Position numbers and translations under genes: made by a program. DNA of 35,000 bases from Bigelowiella natans CCMP2755 (lineage: Eukaryota; Cercozoa; Chlorarachniophyceae). The DNA is taken from contig ADNK01002912.1 of the NCBI GenBank assembly GCA_000320545.1, positions 1-35,000 on the forward strand. The letters are read 5' to 3'. The notes beneath the pieces are model-generated. The model searched no databases. It was not told where the DNA came from and saw only the letters and a list, made by a program, of their open reading frames with translations. Below are positions 22,926 to 33,489 of the stretch, in pieces; position 1 is the stretch's first letter; each line of letters starts with the position of its first letter.

Positions 22926-25160
22926 TGTATTAATTATGAAGTAGAAATAAAAGGGGGAAAAGAAAGAAATAAAAGATTCGAAATATAAATATTGTGCGTA
23001 AAAATTATCTCTATTTTCTAACGTAGAGATCAGTACTGGAAATGATTTTGTGTCTTTAGAGTCGGTTCCTAAGACATAATATAACTATCACTTGCTATTA
23101 TTATACACAAATAAATCATCACACATATTGAAATTTTCGTATTTTTTTGAAGTTGACCGTTTTGGTATTCTTTAGTGAGATTCTTCAAAAATTGATCTGC
23201 CCAATCTTCATCAATACCATCCTAATTATTTTAAAAGTTGTGAATTTTATTAAAGTAGAAACTCACATAAATAATAGACATAGGTATCTCTAATTAACAA
23301 TATTTTGAGGGCATATCTAAGGAAAGTAATAGGTTCTAATTACCAAAAATGATGATTCGTTAAACCCTTCACTTTTTTGATCTATTTCTGGATCCCATTT
23401 TTCTCTGGTACTCTTTGTAGTCTTTGTATCTGAACAGTTAAAGTATCAATAAATTCGTATTACTTACCAAAAATTATTAAAACATTAAATGTAGCATATA
23501 TAGTCTATTTTACATTAAGTTTGTTAGGCGTGTTCTTATCTAAATGTAAACCATTGTTAAGCGTCGCATTGCTGTTGCTTTCTTCGTCAATATCAGGACT
23601 AATAATATACGTAAAATAAGTTGAATCGAAGAATTTTTGGCATTCAGAACTGCCTGAATATATTCAAAATATCGTAAACTGGCATTTTTTCAACATTTAT
23701 ATCTTTTAATAGCAATAACTGTTATTAAAGTTTAATAAATACAAATCAAAACTGCTTTTGTTCTGGTTGAGATCTCCTCCCATTGGCCCTATGTTGGTTG
23801 TATGTAATTTTTTTTAAGAAGCTTAGAATTTTATAAACTCAGTTTACATTTTTTGAGGAGATTTTTGTATGAATTAAAAGTGATTGTTGAAGTTCTAATT
23901 ATTGAAAGCAAGGTTTCTGTTTTAATTGATTAACCTTTTGATCCCATCATGTTTCCCATATATTCTAATTCAGGTGGAAGTAGTCCCTGCAAATAAATCC
24001 AAATTAGTTAAAATTTTAAGTAATAAAAATTAAAAATACCGTAAGTATTTGTGCCAATGTTGCCCTCATAATCCGTTGGTCACTATGTTTAATTATTCTC
24101 GCCAAATCTCCAGGCGTACAACCGAACCACTGAGACATCTTTTAAAGTGTTTAATTTAATTCACATGAAATTCACAATATAAATTGTATTCTATAGTTTG
24201 CGAAATTACCCTATCCATACGGTCCCTTAGTTTTTCAGAAAATGAAGGAGGTCTTTCTTTTGCAATTGGTAATCCGCGCTGCCTCGCTGGTAACTAATGG
24301 AAAATCAGGACAACATGTACAATATATAAAATATAAAAGGTATCAAATTACATCAACATTAAAGGTATTATAATGTAGTAAATCAGTGCAAAATTGTATA
24401 ATCACCTTCAGTTCGCCAATATTTTGCGAATCTGAAGGCTGCCAAGCTTCTCGTGCTAGAAACGAAATCTTTCTGGAATAGTGTGTAAAATATAAGATTA
24501 GTTTTATCATTTAACAAAAGTAATTATCTTACTCTTTCCTCTCGCCTCCTTTTGACTTTGACATTAGCTCAAAAGCTGTCTACAGATATTATCATGGAAT
24601 TACTACTTTAGTTTAATATGGTATTTATTCTACAAAAGTGTTAATATATTAGATAGCCAATTTCCACCATATATAAACACACATTTTTCTGACACATTTA
24701 TGTCGTATCTGTGTTAGCGTGTCTATAATAATAGTATATTTGTTTAGTTTTACTGTGCTATTAAGAAGAAATGGCCTTTCCCAAACCATGACAACATATT
24801 CCTCCGTCTGATTTGAATTGAAGAGAATTTAAACTGTAATATTATTTTATTTTAATTTCATACTTTAGAATTAATGAATACTGATACGTCAATATACATT
24901 AAATTCTTTGTTTCTCTTCAGTTTATTATGATTTTACATTAGTTTCGTTTTGAAGATGGTAATAAGACAATTTTGGGTAAGAGGGTAGCTCTGGTCCTTG
25001 TAAATCTCCTTCCATCCCTGCATGAAATTTATTTACCTCATATAACATTGTATATGTCTAGGTGCACACACACACACTCACACACACAGACAATAACACA
25101 CACACACACAGACAATAACACACACACACAGACAATAACACACTAACAATTATATGTGTT

Positions 25161-25204
<44 letters not shown>

Positions 25205-25532
25205 TTTGGTCCTAAATAACCTAGTTTCATAAGGCGCTCCCATAATCTGATAGAAAGTAGGAAAAATGATCGTTAAGAAAGGATGAGAGAATAATTAATT
25301 TTTGAATATTTGTAGAAAAAAGGGGGGAGGAAGTGGGAATGAGATGGAAAAAAAAATCGCTAAATTGCCCCTCCTTATTTAAAAGAGAATATTCAACTGT
25401 ATTAAATAATAGTATCAACACCAAAAAAAAAAATAGATTTTACAGAGTTGGAATTCCATCGGTTGATCTTGCTACATACACAAATAAACCTCTCCCAGTT
25501 AAACTGGTTATTAATGCCTATATAAATGAATG

Positions 25533-25568
<36 letters not shown>

Positions 25569-26999
25569 GAGTGTATATTATTTACATGTGATATACATTA
25601 TGTACATGTGCGTGCGTGTGTGTGTGTGTGTGTGTGTGTGTATTATGTATACATGTACGAGGAAGAAAGATGTACACTTGAGAAATCAGGATGCATCATT
25701 TGAAACTTTTCCTTTATGCTTAAACCTTAGTAATTGCGTGCACAATCGTTTCATTTTTAGAGAAACCGTCATCTCCGCATATTAGTATATCGGGTGTATG
25801 CCGTGGGCTGATATAATCATAATTTTAAATTATAGCATAAATTATGTGTGTGTGTGTGTGTGTTTGTGTGTACATCCATATGTAAGCATACATCTATGTG
25901 TTAGTAAAGTAAATAACTTAAACCCGAATTTTATTAACATGATAGGCATGTGACAATCCAACACTGAGGTTGTAATAAGTGAAGAATGTATTTGTGACAA
26001 AATGACGAGTGTTTGAGCGAGATAACTTTAGTACTACTCCTTTATATATCATATTGCACGTGTTATCTGTATTTTTCGCATAAATACGGAAATTTTACCT
26101 ATCTTGCCATTTCATATCGTAAGGCATACAAGTTATCTGGATACCAACAAATTTAAAATCATAGTTACATCAAAATTCAGATATAAATGCGATCGAATTC
26201 AATGTATTGAAAATAACCTCAAAGCCTGAATCAGTAACATTTGGATATCGTTCATACTCTGCCATATGCATGACTGAGTCCGACCTAAAATGTAGCAGCA
26301 TTGGCAATAGTGTATAGTAAAATGCCAGAGATAGCACATCACATCACATATATAAATAACAATAGAGTGATTTTAAGTTATTGATTGCTTGCTGATAGCG
26401 CAATGTCAGTAGTACCCTAGCATCCCAAGTATCGATAATGCAGAGTCTTGAGGTTTACTATCATCATATTCACAACGTATAGCAGCAGCAGAAAAAATCA
26501 TAAGTTGTCCAAAGGTCAGCATGCAAAGATGATTCCTTTTATCATCATGTACCATAAATTTACAACTTAATATTTACCATTTACTGTAATCTTTTTCTGG
26601 TGTTTTCACTTCTCCCGTAGGATCAGCAATTTCACTTTCTACCATCTCAGCAGCAGGAGGTTTCTGTTTCACATGCCAATCAATATTGTACACCTATCTT
26701 TGTAGAATCAAATTTACTGCATAGAGAAATAATGCTCACTTAAATAATCTACTTCTTAAATAGTAAGTATTAAACTCTATTTTTCTCTTGATAAAACATA
26801 CCGGGTTTGGACCATCATCATCGTAGTCTGCATCTAGAAAATGCAGAGGATCATCGTGCACCACTGGAGCTTGGTAAGTGGGAGTGGGGGAGGGGGCGGA
26901 GCCTTCTTGAAATTCGTATTTAAGAATCAGAGCATATTTAAATTCAAAGTGAAAATAAAGAATATTTGTAGTTCTGAAAATTGAAACTGGATGAATAGC

Positions 27000-27044
<45 letters not shown>

Positions 27045-27383
27045 GTATACATTAAGAAAAGAAGGATGGAGATATAGGGTAAGAGGGCCAAAGGCATGCA
27101 ATAGTTACACTATATTAAAGGTAATGAAGTCTGTTTTGAATCTCAATCAAACTTGTTTTGGAGATCAATCAAATCATAATTTCTACTTCTTCTACAACTA
27201 ATACTGCTACCACACTTATTATTACTATCTGCACCGTTATCATTATTTGATGATGCTGTTGCTTCTTTCGCCCTCCAATACTGACTTCTTAATCGGTGTT
27301 TGAATTGAATATATCGTAATAAATGTGGAACACATCTGGACACATATATAACCAAGCAATACTTCAAAACTCTCTCTCACACT

Positions 27384-27431
<48 letters not shown>

Positions 27432-28434
27432 TATATTGGTGTATATTCGCATGCATTGTCACATTTGTGTAGTTGTGTAGTGGTGGTGTAGAGCAAAATA
27501 TAAATCAACAGAGAAATATAGAAGACAGATAGGTGCTGTTTTTCCGATTTGATATTTTGTTTCATCGTATGTAATCTGTGCTACTCATATATTACCCGAC
27601 ACAGTACGGAAGATATGTTAATGATACCTAGAATTCGAATAATTTCAAACAAAAGTTACACAAACGAAGAAAATAGATGATAGGAATGCATAGAGTTTTC
27701 CCTGCTATATATATCCTTGTTGTAGGTAGGTTTATTATACACCGTATTACTATCACCACTGATAGATAGATAGATACATAGATAGATAGGTAGATAATGC
27801 ACTTTTATTACTAGTGCTAAATTTACTACTGATAATACTGGTATTTCTTTCAATTTCATGTTGATGTTGACTTAAATTATACACCCTCTAAACACAAGCC
27901 TCATATATTCACGATCTAGATGTTGATTTAAATAATATCACTCTAAACACAACCTTCATATATTCAGGATCTAGCCATCGAATCTGACCAACTCTCTTAT
28001 CTCTCACTAGTTCTTGATGAGTGGCAATCCAAGCACACAGTACAATATCCGTGCAAGACGGGGGTACCGTTAGGTTGAAGGGAACACTTATCTGTGATGA
28101 TAGTGGTAGTAGTAGTAGTAGTAGTTGTTGTTGTTGTTGTACAGAAGACATGAAACCAATCATCCTCAATATATTATCAAGAACACATTTAAAAATTTGC
28201 AGTAGTAAATAGTGATCCAAAGAAAATTTGTTGTCCAATTGCAAGTTGAGTAGTAGTTATGGGTTGCTATTCTTCCAACTCTTCTTGAGGATGAATCGAG
28301 AAAGGGTTTGTTGTTATTGTTGTTGTTGCTGCTGCTGCTGCATGAGAGACGTCCATGCAACAACAATGGCTGCTAGATGTTTATCGAAATATCTATCTTC
28401 AGTTAACTTTTAACATAAATGCAAATCCATCCTC
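22189..28434 (-). CDS. Multi-exon protein of unknown function (main part)
   Basis: Exons, from 5' to 3' on the minus strand: 28434/28431-28408, 28091-27954, 27627-27596, 27335-27211, 26869-26802, 26693-26578, 26457-26416, 26284-26218, 26136-26099, 25246-25221, 25017-24938, 24807-24754, 24579-24533, 24472-24406, 24293-24210, 24138-24040, 23986-23935, 23788-23753, 23678-23651, 23598-23514, 23421-23344, 23221-23158, 22337-22189 (stop TAG). All phases agree. Readable stretches: VPPSCTDIVLCAWIATHQEL, LLRYIQFKHRLRSQYWRAKE (basic, helical), HDDPLHFLDADYDDDGPNP (acidic), EEYVVMVWERPFLLN, WFGCTPGDLARIIKHSDQ, DEDWADQFLKNLTKEYQ and a C-terminal LPIGKKPATPRDE. The product is soluble, without signal peptide or membrane segment, mixing acidic linkers and helices. 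I recognise no family. Exon 27335-27211 could alternatively run on to a stop at 27143. The 5' end may lie at 30516. Confidence 0.75.
25063..25144. repeat. Minisatellite of CA tracts and GACAATAACA
   Basis: GACAATAACA occurs at 25089, 25111 and 25131, each followed by or embedded in CA runs, giving units of 20-22 bp. It is intronic to the minus-strand gene and lies next to an (AT)n tract at 25163-25201. Confidence 0.85.
27866..27974. repeat. 56-bp tandem duplication that copies an exon-intron boundary
   Basis: GTTGACTTAAATTATACACC (27866) and the following sequence to GATCTAGA recurs from 27922 as GTTGATTTAAATAATATCAC to GATCTAG, with about 15% differences. The right copy contains the last codons and donor of minus-strand exon 28091-27954. 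In the left copy the donor GT (minus strand AAG|GTTGTG) is changed to AGGCTTGTG, so it cannot be used as a donor there. Confidence 0.8.
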
Positions 28435-28465
28435 CTCTCATCTACATTCAATAATTATATTTCTC

Positions 28466-28471
28466 TCCCTT

Positions 28472-28519
<48 letters not shown>

Positions 28520-28537
28520 GTGTGTGTGTGTGTGTGT
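28466..28537. repeat. Compound (CT)n-(AT)n-(GT)n microsatellite
   Basis: Three simple tracts follow each other directly, just upstream (minus-strand sense) of exon 28434-28408. Confidence 0.95.
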
Positions 28538-28625
28538 ATTTGTGCGCGTGTGTGAGTTCTGCAAGTAAGGGTCTGCAGTATTTGCAGCAAACCAACATGC
28601 CTTCTTCTTCTTCTTCAACTACCAC

Positions 28626-28713
28626 CAAATTGCTGGTGGTGGTGTTGGAGGTGGTGGTGGCGTTTTGACAACACTGCTACTATATTATTGATTAACCTCT
28701 GTTTCCCCACGAC
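28626..28713 (-). CDS. Two candidate exons: VVGKQ and proline-rich segment
   Basis: On the minus strand 28713-28697 has an acceptor attccccag and donor |gttaat and reads VVGKQ, phase 0 to 2. Exon 28673-28626 follows with matching phase and reads SVVKTPPPPPTPPPAIW, ending in phase 2. No exon was found that links this to the phase-0 exon near 28434, so membership in the main minus-strand gene is uncertain. Confidence 0.4.
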
Positions 28714-28874
28714 CTGGGGAATATGTAACAGCAAAACAAATGCATTAAATTATAACTTATCCTAAGGCATCTATATGGATTATCTTATGTAGTTAGTAGT
28801 CGATGAAATATATGAAAATCCGAATAATATATAATGTCATATAATGGCATATAATGTATTGGTGTTGTATTCAG

Positions 28875-29303
28875 CCAGCACTTCGAAACACGTAAGAAAA
28901 TAAAAAAAGAAAGATGAAAAACAGAGAGAATGTACACACTCATACTCACACCCAAACACATAATATTATCTACAGAGACGTTCGTTATGATAATGTAGCT
29001 TCTTGTTCTTGTTCTTCTATTTCTTCTTCTTCTTCTTCTTCTTCTTCTTCTTCTTCTCACCTCCAAGCGTCTGGGAAGCAACAGACACCCACTAACAATG
29101 ATGGTAGAAGTAGAAGTAGAAGTAGTAGTAGTAGTTGTTGTTGTAGCAGCAGTAGTATAAAGTGGAAGAGAATCGTTAATATTTACATGTTTGTACACTG
29201 ATTGCTAAGACCAACATACTCTTAACGAAGGGAGAGGTGAAATACGTATGTAATAGATGTAGCAGAGCAATTTCAACAACTACTCCTCACAACCAACGAT
29301 GTT

Positions 29304-29334
<31 letters not shown>

Positions 29335-29606
29335 ACTACTACTCCTACTACAACTGCTACTACTACTCAATCATTTTCTACATGATGATGAAACAATAGA
29401 AGATATAAGAAGGAATGCTACACTTATACAATGTACAATAAAATGCATAATACACATAAAGATACAGATAGTAACAGGGCATAGAAGATATAGATAAATA
29501 CATAGAATTTATATACAACAGAACAACATTCAAATTTCCACAATCATGAGCACGAGAAGCATTGTGATGAGTAGGTTCTCATAGTCTTGGTTTATTGACA
29601 TATATA

Positions 29607-29654
<48 letters not shown>

Positions 29655-29826
29655 GATTATATTTTAACGTATAATTTATAACAAATTGAAGAGAATATAA
29701 TTATTTATGTCCTCTTCATCATTTAGGTTACTATTATGAATAATTTATACTACCATTTCAGGTCCCTTTCCAAGCCTGGAAGAAGTCATTTATCATATTG
29801 ATCAATCACAATTATATAATTCATAA
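28875..29826 (+). CDS. Candidate plus-strand exon chain, possibly SH2-like; conflicts with minus-strand exons
   Basis: Exons 28875-28891 (STSKH), 29068-29103 (RLGSNRHPLTMM), 29210-29245 (TNILLTKGEVKY), 29522-29574 (NNIQISTIMS...) and 29762-29826 (PFPSLEEVIYHIDQS, stop TAA, with AATAAA at 29826-29831). The first three agree in phase and most have good acceptors and donors; between 29574 (phase 2) and 29762 (phase 1) the phase fails. The order R-S...LT...GEVKY...FPSLEEVIYHI resembles the second half of an SH2 domain. No upstream part was found, and on the minus strand the same stretch also offers exons (29070-29061, 29775-29754). Treat as unproven. Confidence 0.3.
29019..29056. repeat. (TTC)n microsatellite
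   Basis: TTC/CTT tract that forms the pyrimidine tract before the plus-strand acceptor at 29067. Long frames on both strands here translate the repeat. Confidence 0.9.
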
Positions 29827-30094
29827 ATAAACGGAGTTATCAACTCGCAATGATATGTTTTATTATCCTATATTTGTTGTTTGCTAATACGTGCACAACA
29901 TTGTCTTACTCTACGATATATACTCAATATTACATTTATTTCATCAATTATAATGTAGATTCGCCACAACATAATAACATACATACAACAACGTGGTTTC
30001 TCTTTCTTCATCTTCTTCTTTTTTTCTTGTTCTTCTTTGTGTATTGTAGTAGTAATATGACTAGCAATTTGTTGCTTTGATCGTACTTAATAGT

Positions 30095-30126
<32 letters not shown>

Positions 30127-30139
30127 GGTGTAGTACTAC

Positions 30140-30516
30140 CTTGCAGTAGCTACGTTTGCAATGCGGCGTTTGAGCACACGTGAGCTCCTACATTTCCCTC
30201 CAATTTCCTTCACTTGTGGTATTAGTATGTAATGTAACATAGCACAACATAATACACAGGTGTGTGTTGTTGGTAAAAGATAACAACAAACCCATCCATC
30301 AATCCACCTTGCTAATGCTACATTCGTTCTACAATTCATTACTCAGTAAAATCAGAAACATCATATCAGCTATGCTGTGTAGTAGTAGTAATAGCATCGT
30401 ATAATTGTTGATATTTGCGGTACGACTACGTTTTCGCCTTTCTTCTTTATTCTTTGGCAGCGCTCCTTTGCTAACCCACCACGCCTTATAATTCCAAGAC
30501 CTTTACCAGAATTCAT
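30140..30516 (-). CDS. Three 5' exons of a basic protein, possibly the start of the minus-strand gene
   Basis: Exon 30516-30430 starts with ATG and reads MNSGKGLGIIRRGGLAKER, then QRIKKKGEN (29 codons, phase 0). Exon 30328-30308 reads NECSISK (phase 0). Exon 30207-30140 reads EIGGKCRSSRVLKRRIANVA and ends in phase 2 at |gtagta. The 87-bp frame, the matched phases and the ATG close to a divergent neighbour suggest a real 5' end. The Arg/Lys clusters look like a nuclear localisation signal or a nucleic-acid contact (inference). Phase-compatible minus exons at 29775-29754 (RLGKGPEM) and 29070-29061 (RLE) could follow, but both enter in phase 2 and leave in phase 0, so they cannot both be used without another exon. 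Whether this joins the exons at 28434 and below is open. Confidence 0.5.
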
Positions 30517-30632
30517 GACAACAATTGAAATATGTGTACTTATTAATATCACTTTTCATGATAATTATCACCTCCACCATCTTCCTCATTTTCATCTAGA
30601 ATTGCTTTGTTTCTCTTATTCATTCTTTTGGT
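30517..30632. promoter_or_regulatory. Putative bidirectional promoter
   Basis: The 116 bp between two opposite ATG codons (30516 minus, 30633 plus) must hold both 5' leaders and the promoter if both starts are right. No TATA box at a usual place is evident, and I see no known site. Confidence 0.35.
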
Positions 30633-31293
30633 ATGATTTCAGAGGCGTGGTGTGACAACTACTGCAGTGTTGCACCTACTACCATCAATCACTATTATTT
30701 GCAGTTCTAACATACAATTTATTATGTATAGACGACTATTAATTAATACTACGACAACAACAATGATTACAGGGGATTGATTATTTGTCTAAAGGGCCTG
30801 TGAAGAGGTCTTGAATCGAAGGAAGAAGAAGAGGAGGAGGGGGGGAGGTAACTAGGCCTCCTGCCACTATTTCCAGTTCCAGAAGATATTTTAAACGGAT
30901 TTTCCAGCTGAATAGTAGTAGTAGTTTTTGTTGTTGTGGTTGATATTGCATTAGTATCAAATCATGTGAATAATCATTATCATCATCACTATCATTACAT
31001 TTATTATTATCCTTTTAGTGTACTTCTACTACCACTATCACAGACATATACTACCGGTTTATCATGCAGCTCAATCAGATTTGAAGTATTATAATCTTTG
31101 TTGTCTGAGATAGTTAATGATTATACATTAGAAGAGATACATTTGAAATAGTAATCATCATCTACTTTCCAAATTACTAACGTGGGATTATCATCCATGT
31201 ATTTTTTTTTTAGTTTCTATTTCCAATTTTCCAGAAGTTCTAAAGACTCATCTTCAAGACTTAAAGAGATATAGAACATATAGCATGCAATGA
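30633..31293 (+). CDS. Small multi-exon protein, unknown function
   Basis: Exons 30633-30668 (MISEAWCDNYCS), 30773-30807 (GIDYLSKGPVK), 30877-30914 (SRRYFKRIFQLN), 31019-31099 (YFYYHYHRHILPVYHAAQSD) and 31214-31293 (SISNFPEVLKTHLQDLKRY, stop TGA). Phases agree at each junction, and three acceptors have good pyrimidine tracts (tatttccag, ccttttag, tttttttag). The product would have about 90 residues, be basic and aromatic-rich, and lack a signal peptide. I do not recognise it. A competing minus-strand frame at about 30770-30911 (QLENPFKISSGTGNSG to a stop) is also open, so strand choice is not certain. A donor at about 31240 would permit further exons. Confidence 0.4.
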
Positions 31294-32173
31294 ATTATTG
31301 TTTTTTTGGCTTCCTCCTCCTCCTCCCTGTCTTTCTTAGTCATCTTATCGCTTTGTGATATCACTAGCGGGTACATGCACTCAGTAGTACGCAGTACTAC
31401 TACCGTCGTCAATAGCCTGAGATAAGTATTATTATGTGCAGCACTGCTAAGATTATTGTACGATTAAAGTATACACGACGACAACCACACTATCACAACT
31501 AATAATGGCCTGGGCTACGGTTTATATAATAGAATTTACTATATGAAGGAGAATACCGACCGATAAATTGCCAAATTCTGCATGAAAGGTTGATAAGTCA
31601 TGATGACTGAAGAAGCATTATCAAATTATGACGATAATGATAACTCTGAATATTAGTATAACAATATCATCGAAAATGATGACGACGTTGCAAATGTCAA
31701 AGAATATTATATTACGATACATTAATATACCCACAAAACTATTTTTTATGTTGTGCCAGATACAGAGGCGTTGTATGTTCTTTTTATTTGGACACATCCC
31801 ACCCCATTTTCTTCATCTTAATCAGCATCTTCCTTTCTTTTTCTTGGTCCATCTTATCATTCACAAGTCGCCACCATCACATGAATATCATGAATAAAGA
31901 ACAATTATTATGCTGAAGAAGTGCGACATACATACGAATACTTTATACTCGGGATTGATTCAAAAAATCTCACTGTTGATATCATCTCAAACTGAAGTCT
32001 ATTCTCAATACTACCTTTTGAATATTTGCAAGCTCACTAGAGCTATGCTGCATGGCAGCAGCTGCAGCAGCTGCAGCAGGTGATTGTTGTGAAAATGGAA
32101 ATGATGATGATTCCTAATGCAAATAGGCCGTAGGATATTACATGGATATATATAGTAACACCACAGTTATCAG
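31294..32173. other. Region with unplaced exon-like segments
   Basis: Segments with partial support: plus 31343-31370 after tgtctttcttag (SSYRFVISLAG or ILSLCDITSG); plus 31600-31655 with ATG (MMTEEALSNYDDNDNSEY, donor |gtataa); plus 32033-32079 (Ala-rich or Ser/Cys-rich by frame); minus 32113-32015. I could not assemble them into one chain. The rest looks like intron or intergenic sequence. Confidence 0.35.
32015..32113 (-). CDS. Alternative minus-strand exon with poly-Ala
   Basis: From acceptor ttgcattag to donor AAG|gtagta, 99 bp stay open in phase 0 and read ESSSFPFSQQSP, eight Ala, then MQHSSSELANIQK. It looks protein-like, but it overlaps a plus-strand candidate (32033-32079) and I found no partner exons on the minus strand. 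Confidence 0.3.
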
Positions 32174-32563
32174 GCAGAAAAAGAAGAAGAAGGAGGAGGA
32201 GGAGGAGGAGGAGGAGGAGGAGAAGGAAATCAAGCATGAGCAGGTGCTACCCTAGTGTAATTTTTGTCATCATATGACTAATTTATGGATGTTCTGATGA
32301 TCAACTATGGTACACACGACGACGCATCCCTACACTTTGCTGCAACTTTATTCTATTTCATTTATATGAGATAATGCTCTTTGTTGTCGTAGCAGGCAGT
32401 GGGAGCAGTAGCATCAGGAGAACGAAGTACTGCTTGCTCGGGAAACGACGAGGAGAATTTGTTGCAATCATCAACTTACCGGTGGCCGATTTATCATTTC
32501 TTGTAAAGATGTTTTGACAGATTTCTTCAGAAAGATCGAAGCATGGAACAAGATCAGGACTAA
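32174..32563 (+). CDS. 3' end of a Lys/Glu-rich protein, unknown function
   Basis: Exons 32174-32243 (QKKKKK, nine Glu, KEIKHEQ), 32393-32481 (AVGAVASGERSTACSGNDEE then NLLQSSTYR) and 32521-32563 (FLQKDRSMEQDQD, stop TAA). Phases agree, and donors CAG|gtgcta and ACCG|gtggcc are usable. The first exon is a (GGA)n-like tract in coding frame, giving a charged, probably helical segment. The 5' part is not assembled: exon 32033-32079 fits if read LTRAMLHGSS (phase 0 to 2). After the stop, 32564-33127 holds a CT-GT microsatellite (32671-32752) and no exon. Confidence 0.5.
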
Positions 32564-32669
32564 AACGCCAACTTGAATACGGAAGCTCCGTGAAGTTCTC
32601 GTGCAGCGGCAGTTACTTCGTGGCAATCTTTCCATTACTGTTGGATATACTACTTGACAGTTCCTTCTG

Positions 32670-32670
<1 letters not shown>

Positions 32671-32733
<63 letters not shown>

Positions 32734-32752
32734 TGTGTGTGTTTGTGTGTGT
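32671..32752. repeat. Compound (CT)n-(GT)n microsatellite
   Basis: About 43 bp of CT pass into GT. It lies between the convergent 3' ends at 32563 (+) and 33128 (-). The open frame at 32590-32784 is repeat translation. Confidence 0.95.
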
Positions 32753-33105
32753 TTGGAAGACTCTGCTGCGTTTATTGGGTCTAGAAATAGAATTCCATTC
32801 GTTCTTTGCTAGCGTTATCTATTCAATTGTGGCCGCCATTCATCAACGTCGTAGCTTTTGCTTGGAATAAATGAACCGTTGGGATTAAATTGTACGCTGC
32901 CAACATACAACAAAGATATTATTTAGTATTTGTAGTTATTCTACATCTAGTGGTAACACTACATTCTGAGACTACAAGGTATGTGTCGTTCGAACATAGT
33001 AGTCCTATGTGTGTGTTGTAATTAAAACTAGCTTCTTCTTCTTCTCTTTCTTCTTTTACTATAATCCTTCTTCCTCCCTATTTTAATCCTTCTCCAAGGA
33101 GGTTG

Positions 33106-33111
33106 TTTATT
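33106..33111 (-). terminator. Polyadenylation signal AATAAA (minus strand)
   Basis: AATAAA on the minus strand, 16 bp past the stop codon of the small gene ending at 33128. Confidence 0.5.
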
Positions 33112-33127
33112 TACTTGTGCCTCGTAG

Positions 33128-33340
33128 TTATTCGTTGGATGGTGTTGAAAAATAGCAATGGTGGTGTTCGGTGAGCAGTGCGAAGATCTTCCACTGATTT
33201 GCTGATGAAAAGGGTGATGAATATATACCTGGAGATGGATAGCAATTTTGTCCTGCGACAAGAGAAAATATAAGTATTAATTAGGTAAAAACTACCACCT
33301 CCAAGAGGAAAGAGAGAGAGCAGTAATAAGTAGCATCCAT
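33128..33340 (-). CDS. Three-exon gene for a 43-residue protein
   Basis: Exon 33340-33299 starts with ATG and reads MDATYYCSLSFLLE, donor GAG|gtggta. Exon 33252-33229 has a strong acceptor (ttttctcttgtcgcag) and reads DKIAIHLQ, donor CAG|gtatat. Exon 33193-33128 follows acceptor gcaaatcag, reads WKIFALLTEHHHCYF then STPSNE, and stops with TAA. All introns are in phase 0, and introns are 46 and 35 bp, short but possible. A polyadenylation signal follows. The protein is partly hydrophobic, without a typical signal peptide, and matches nothing I know. Read unspliced, another frame over 33261-33028 is open with a basic end (SKRRKRRRRS), so a larger or different product cannot be excluded. Confidence 0.5.
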
Positions 33341-33489
33341 CTCTTCTATCTCTCCTCCTTCCGGATAGATCGATCTATCACAAGAACAAAAAGAAGTACA
33401 AGGGGAGAGGGAGCAAGAAGTACAAGGGGAGAGGGAGCAAGTCAATAGTCAACTAACTCACAACACCCACACACAAAACATACTATACA
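33341..33489. promoter_or_regulatory. Putative bidirectional promoter with 24-bp tandem repeat
   Basis: 149 bp separate opposite ATG codons at 33340 (-) and 33490 (+). The interval is purine-rich on the plus strand, contains GATCGATC and holds the 24-bp duplication at 33391-33438. No known factor site was recognised. Confidence 0.4.
33391..33438. repeat. 24-bp direct repeat, two copies
   Basis: AAGAAGTACAAGGGGAGAGG plus GAGC begins at 33391 and again at 33415, exactly repeated. It ends 51 bp before the ATG at 33490, so it lies in the leader or promoter of that gene. Confidence 0.9.

Noticed and set aside
27143-27210. Extension of minus exon 27335-27211 to a stop at 27143, which would end a separate gene
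   Set aside because: The donor at 27210 gives phase 1, which fits the next exon at 26869 exactly and continues a consistent chain; the extension is kept only as an alternative.
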